Part shown: positions 61,316 through 64,000 of the stretch, in pieces
How positions within the stretch are numbered: position 1 is the first letter of the stretch
How the letters are laid out: the number at the start of each line of letters is the position of its first letter
Assembly: GCA_902596545.1 (NCBI GenBank)
Contig: CACJUH010000002.1
Span: 62,001-126,000, forward strand
Direction of reading: 5' to 3'
Origin: an uncultured Candidatus Actinomarina sp.
GTDB lineage: Bacteria; Actinomycetota; Acidimicrobiia; Actinomarinales; Actinomarinaceae
Length of the DNA: 64,000 bases
The notes under the pieces: model-generated
Told to the model about the DNA's origin: nothing
Databases searched by the model: none
What the model saw: the letters and a program-made list of their open reading frames with translations, nothing else
Translations under genes and position numbers: made by a program

Positions 61316-62200
61316 GTGAAAACTAGAAAATCACTCCTTTTAATTTTTGTTCTAGCATTGGTAGCTGCTGCTTGTTCAACCGCTGCAACTCCATGTGATG
61401 AAGTAGAAATTACAACAGGAGAAAACGGATTACCTGATTTAGGTGGTTGTGAATTTACATTTGCTGTAGAGAATGCATATTTACCATTCAACTATATTGA
61501 TGCAGCTGATGGTGAAGCTAAAGGCTGGGACTATGATGTATTTAATCATATGGGCGAACTTATGAATTTCGTTCCTGTTTATGTACCAGCAGCTTGGGAT
61601 GGAATGATACAAGCTGTAGCTGATGGACAATTTATGATTGCTGGTGACGGTATCACAATCACAGCAGAGAGAGATGAAATTATTGACTTTTCTAATGGTT
61701 ACATCAATCTTGCCCAAAGAGTACTTGTAGCAGTCGGTAACGATGAAATTACAAGTATTGATGATCTTAAAAATGGAGACTATACAGTTGCAACTCAAAA
61801 AGGAACTACAAACTATGAGTTTGCTGTTGCTGAATTAGGTGAAGACAAAGTTAAAGCATTTGATGATTTTAACTTTGCTATCCAAGCTGTTATCTCTGGC
61901 GATGCAGATGCGTCTATTATTGACGAAACTGCTGGTTTAGGATATATGGGTGCAAATAAAGATCAAGTTAAATTGGTTGGTGGAGATTTAACATCTGAAC
62001 AACTAGGTTTCGCATTTCCTAATGGAAGCCCGTTAGTAGATGTTGTTAATCAAGGCCTTGCAGCTATGGAAAAAAGTGGAAAACTTGCAGAAATAAATGC
62101 AAAGTTCTTTTCACCAGATTTTACAGTTACTTATGATGATATAGCAGAGTGTGATGAAGACATTCCAGCTGAATATCTTCCTGAGGATTGTGACGTATAA
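61316..62200 (+). CDS. Polar amino acid ABC transporter substrate-binding lipoprotein
   Basis: The GTG start at 61316 is preceded by GGAGG nine bases upstream. The 294-residue protein has a lipoprotein signal (KTRKSLLLIF..., lipobox VAAAC) and a family 3 binding fold: 'YLPFNYIDAADGEAKGWDYD', 'GDGITITAERDEIIDFSNGY' and 'VATQKGTTNYEFA'. It binds a polar amino acid outside the membrane. As with malE, its codons are richer in GC than the neighbours and a hairpin separates it from the permease. Exact ligand unknown. Confidence 0.92.
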   Translation: MKTRKSLLLIFVLALVAAACSTAATPCDEVEITTGENGLPDLGGCEFTFAVENAYLPFNYIDAADGEAKGWDYDVFNHMGELMNFVPVYVPAAWDGMIQAVADGQFMIAGDGITITAERDEIIDFSNGYINLAQRVLVAVGNDEITSIDDLKNGDYTVATQKGTTNYEFAVAELGEDKVKAFDDFNFAIQAVISGDADASIIDETAGLGYMGANKDQVKLVGGDLTSEQLGFAFPNGSPLVDVVNQGLAAMEKSGKLAEINAKFFSPDFTVTYDDIAECDEDIPAEYLPEDCDV

Positions 62201-62229
62201 ATAAATAATTTATTTATATATAAATTTGT

Positions 62230-62260
62230 AATAGGCACGGAAAACCGTGCCTATTGCTTT
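62230..62260 (+). terminator. Terminator-like hairpin between binding protein and permease genes
   Basis: An 11-bp perfect stem (AATAGGCACGG at 62230-62240 with CCGTGCCTATT at 62245-62255) and an AAAA loop is followed by GCTTTATTATT, only partly T-rich. It begins 30 bases after the stop of the binding-protein gene. It probably gives partial termination or protects the upstream mRNA, as at the malE-malF junction. Confidence 0.75.
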
Positions 62261-62276
62261 ATTATTAGAAAAATAG

Positions 62277-63032
62277 ATGAAAATTAAAAATTTATTCAAA
62301 CCTGATAATTGGTGGTTACTGATATTGATTGGGATCATTTCTTGGATGATTTATGTCATCTTTTCTAATCCAGAATATAACAAAGCCTTCAATTTTATTC
62401 TTCCTGGTCTTTCCATAACTTTTTTATCAACAATTATTTCATTTGTAATTGCATTATTTTTGGGCTTGATATCAGGAATTGGGCGTATTTCTAAAAATAA
62501 AATTGCAAGTACGATTTCCAGAACTTATATAGAATTTATAAGAGGCGTACCTGTTCTGATTTTAATTTTTACTATTGCATTTGTTGTAGTTGTAAGAGGT
62601 GCTGAATTCTTCAACATTAATAATGGGAATGTACCTATGCTTGTAAGAGCAATAATTGCCTTATCAGTATTTTACGGTGCATATATTGCTGAAGTCTTTA
62701 GAGCTGGTATAGAATCTGTACCTGTAGGTCAGAGAGAGGGTGGGGCATCTCTAGGTTTAACAGACAGGCAAGTTATGAGATTTATAGTCTTACCTCAAGC
62801 TTTTAGAAATATGCTTCCAGCTTTAGGAAATGATTTCATATCAATGATGAAAGACTCTTCTTTGTTATCAGTTCTAGCTGTTGAAGATTTAACTTACAGA
62901 GGAAGATTGTATTCAGGAAGTACATTTAGATTTGCAGAGACATATCTTGTACTTACTGTTTTATATTTGATAATAACTTTGATACTATCAGGACTACAGA
63001 GAAGGCTTGAGAAAAGACTTGAATCTAAATAA
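62277..63032 (+). CDS. Amino acid ABC transporter permease
   Basis: The 251-residue HisM/GlnP-type permease has about five membrane helices, the conserved '[16 protein letters not shown]' and '[20 protein letters not shown]' segments, and the ATPase-contact loop '[19 protein letters not shown]' then '[18 protein letters not shown]'. It forms a homodimeric channel. No ATPase gene follows; the ATP-binding subunit must be encoded elsewhere. It overlaps the recombinase frame by up to 26 bases. Confidence 0.94.
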   Translation: MKIKNLFKPDNWWLLILIGIISWMIYVIFSNPEYNKAFNFILPGLSITFLSTIISFVIALFLGLISGIGRISKNKIASTISRTYIEFIRGVPVLILIFTIAFVVVVRGAEFFNINNGNVPMLVRAIIALSVFYGAYIAEVFRAGIESVPVGQREGGASLGLTDRQVMRFIVLPQAFRNMLPALGNDFISMMKDSSLLSVLAVEDLTYRGRLYSGSTFRFAETYLVLTVLYLIITLILSGLQRRLEKRLESK

Positions 63033-63876
63033 TCAATCAGATAGAAACAAAGTACTTGAAGAATATTTAATCTATATCAATAATGTGAAAAATTATTCAC
63101 AAAATACAATCAAATCATACAACTCTGACATAAAACATTATTTTGAAAATACAGAAAGTGTTGGAGAATTCTCGAGTTATCTAAAACATTTAAACAAGAA
63201 TAAATATTCAAAGACTTCTATTAATCGTAAAATCACTTCAATCAGGACTTTCTTATCTTGGGCTGTTGACAATAATTACTTTAATCAAAACCAAATAAAA
63301 ATTGTAAACAATTTAAAAGTTGAGAAAAAACTGCCAAATGTTTTAACTTCATCATATATAAATAGACTCCTAGACAATCTTCCTGAATCTTCTGAAAAAG
63401 ATATAAGAGATAAAGCAATTTTAGAATTAATGTATTCATCTGGTCTGAGAGTCAGTGAAGTTTCAAATTTAACTTCAAACAGTATTAACAAAAATAATTC
63501 TATAAGAGTTTTAGGTAAGGGGAGTAAAGAAAGAGTTTTACCTATGACCAAAAGAGCATATGTTAGTACAAAAAAATATATTGAGACTTCAAGGCCAAAA
63601 TTTGAGAATGATAAGTCAAAAAATTATCTTTTTCTTGGTGTAAGAGGAGGTCAATTAAGCGACAGAGAAATTAGAAGGATCGTTAAATTTAGAACTGGAA
63701 CATTTCCACATAGCATTAGGCATACTTTTGCAACACATTTATTAGAGGGCGGTGCTGATTTGAGAATAGTTCAAGAACTACTTGGTCACAACGACCCTAG
63801 TACAACACAAATTTATACTCATGTATCTAAAAAGCAACTCCAAAAAAAATACAAACAATCTCATCCGAGGGGTTGA
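63007..63876 (+). CDS. xerC: Tyrosine recombinase XerC/XerD
   Basis: The 289-residue protein has an N-terminal SAM-like core-binding domain ('[20 protein letters not shown]') and a catalytic domain with Arg in '[12 protein letters not shown]', Lys in '[12 protein letters not shown]', '[15 protein letters not shown]' (His, Arg), 'LGHNDPSTT' (His) and the nucleophile Tyr in 'QIYTHVS'. It resolves chromosome dimers at dif. The start is uncertain (TTG 63007 or 63019, both in the permease 3' end). Position upstream of the presumed rpsB is as in Mycobacterium, so it is a housekeeping XerC rather than a mobile integrase. Confidence 0.9.
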   Translation: MRKDLNLNNQSDRNKVLEEYLIYINNVKNYSQNTIKSYNSDIKHYFENTESVGEFSSYLKHLNKNKYSKTSINRKITSIRTFLSWAVDNNYFNQNQIKIVNNLKVEKKLPNVLTSSYINRLLDNLPESSEKDIRDKAILELMYSSGLRVSEVSNLTSNSINKNNSIRVLGKGSKERVLPMTKRAYVSTKKYIETSRPKFENDKSKNYLFLGVRGGQLSDREIRRIVKFRTGTFPHSIRHTFATHLLEGGADLRIVQELLGHNDPSTTQIYTHVSKKQLQKKYKQSHPRG

Positions 63877-63923
63877 ATAATATCTTTTTGATATTAGAAT
63901 TCAAATGAAAATAGACACCATAT

Positions 63924-63971
63924 TTGCAAGTTTCCTTGGTGAACGAAAGTTTGGAAACCGCTTAGGCAAGG
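63924..63971 (+). promoter_or_regulatory. Structured 5' leader, probably of rpsB, at the right edge
   Basis: After xerC come 124 bases without a gene, ending in AAAGGAGAAA, a strong ribosome-binding site whose gene lies beyond the window (rpsB by actinobacterial synteny). Inside, TTGC (63924-63927) pairs with GCAA (63966-63969) and GTTTCC (63930-63935) pairs with GGAAAC (63953-63958). Alternatively, CCTTG (63934-63938) pairs with CAAGG (63967-63971). The mutually exclusive pairings and higher GC than the surroundings suggest a regulatory leader, possibly autoregulation by S2. Confidence 0.5.
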
Positions 63972-64000
63972 AATATGGGATGTATTAACCAAAGGAGAAA

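Noticed and set aside
63007-63876. Tyrosine recombinase as integrase of a mobile element
   Set aside because: No attachment repeats, no phage genes, and the place upstream of the presumed rpsB is the usual location of xerC in Actinobacteria.
1-64000. tRNA, rRNA, CRISPR arrays, insertion sequences
   Set aside because: All intergenic gaps are shorter than about 210 bases and none shows a cloverleaf, T-loop consensus, regularly spaced repeats or transposase remnants by eye.

Overview
The window is an AT-rich (roughly one-third GC by eye), very densely packed bacterial chromosome segment. No gap between genes exceeds about 200 bases, and many neighbours overlap by 4 to 20 bases. Several features point to a streamlined marine actinobacterium (the Actinomarinales/Acidimicrobiia type is my inference): an actinobacterial-type inositol-1-phosphate synthase, coenzyme F420 biosynthesis genes (cofG, cofH) with two candidate F420-using enzymes, a SepIVA-like coiled-coil gene, and two housekeeping strings in actinobacterial order (recG-rsmD-coaD-sepIVA-DUF177-rpmF-plsX-rnc-mutM-...-smc, and rpsP-khpA-rimM-...-trmD-rplS-lepB-rnhB-...-xerC, with rpsB predicted just past the right edge). 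No rRNA, tRNA, CRISPR array, insertion sequence or prophage was seen.

Layout. 1-2.2 kb: end of a cation/proton antiporter, a DUF368 polyprenyl-phosphate transporter, a 45-residue TatA and a lipoprotein cytochrome c. 2.2-9.6 kb: maltodextrin uptake and breakdown (malQ, a GH13 enzyme, malE, malF, malG; no ATPase gene here). 9.7-22.3 kb: acyl-CoA metabolism (acyl-CoA synthetase, dehydrogenases, SDR and MaoC enzymes, thiolase, 3-hydroxybutyryl-CoA dehydrogenase) around a protein with the iron-sulfur ligands of 4-hydroxybutyryl-CoA dehydratase. 22.3-29.1 kb: F420/PPOX enzyme, Dtd, a three-gene operon ending in a Rad52-like annealing protein, glutamate dehydrogenase, a RecB-like Fe-S nuclease, Ino1 and a GABA-type transaminase. 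29.2-33.5 kb: cell-wall operon with a membrane-anchored MurF-like ligase and Ddl. 33.5-35.7 kb: Ddn-like enzyme, an apparently circularly permuted photolyase, a cold-shock protein and L28. 35.7-46.1 kb: recG to smc. 46.1-50.8 kb: nucleoside salvage and EtfAB. 50.9-64 kb: ribosome/export genes interrupted by an island of GAPDH, a catalytically dead GAPDH paralogue and F420 genes, then an amino-acid ABC transporter and XerC.

How it fits together. The cell appears to take up maltodextrins and polar amino acids and to feed acyl-CoA dehydrogenases through EtfAB. It may convert GABA or 4-hydroxybutyrate through crotonyl-CoA to acetyl-CoA. The most unusual proteins are the permuted photolyase (33980-35179), an SMC with no hinge domain (43467-46118), a tandem GAPDH pseudoenzyme with the catalytic Cys replaced by Asn (54140-55144), a CofH with a novel N-terminal domain of about 230 residues (56325-58160), and a signal peptidase gene whose natural start appears to be a non-canonical ATC/ATT codon (59189-59195). 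All functional calls come from reading motifs; no database search was run.
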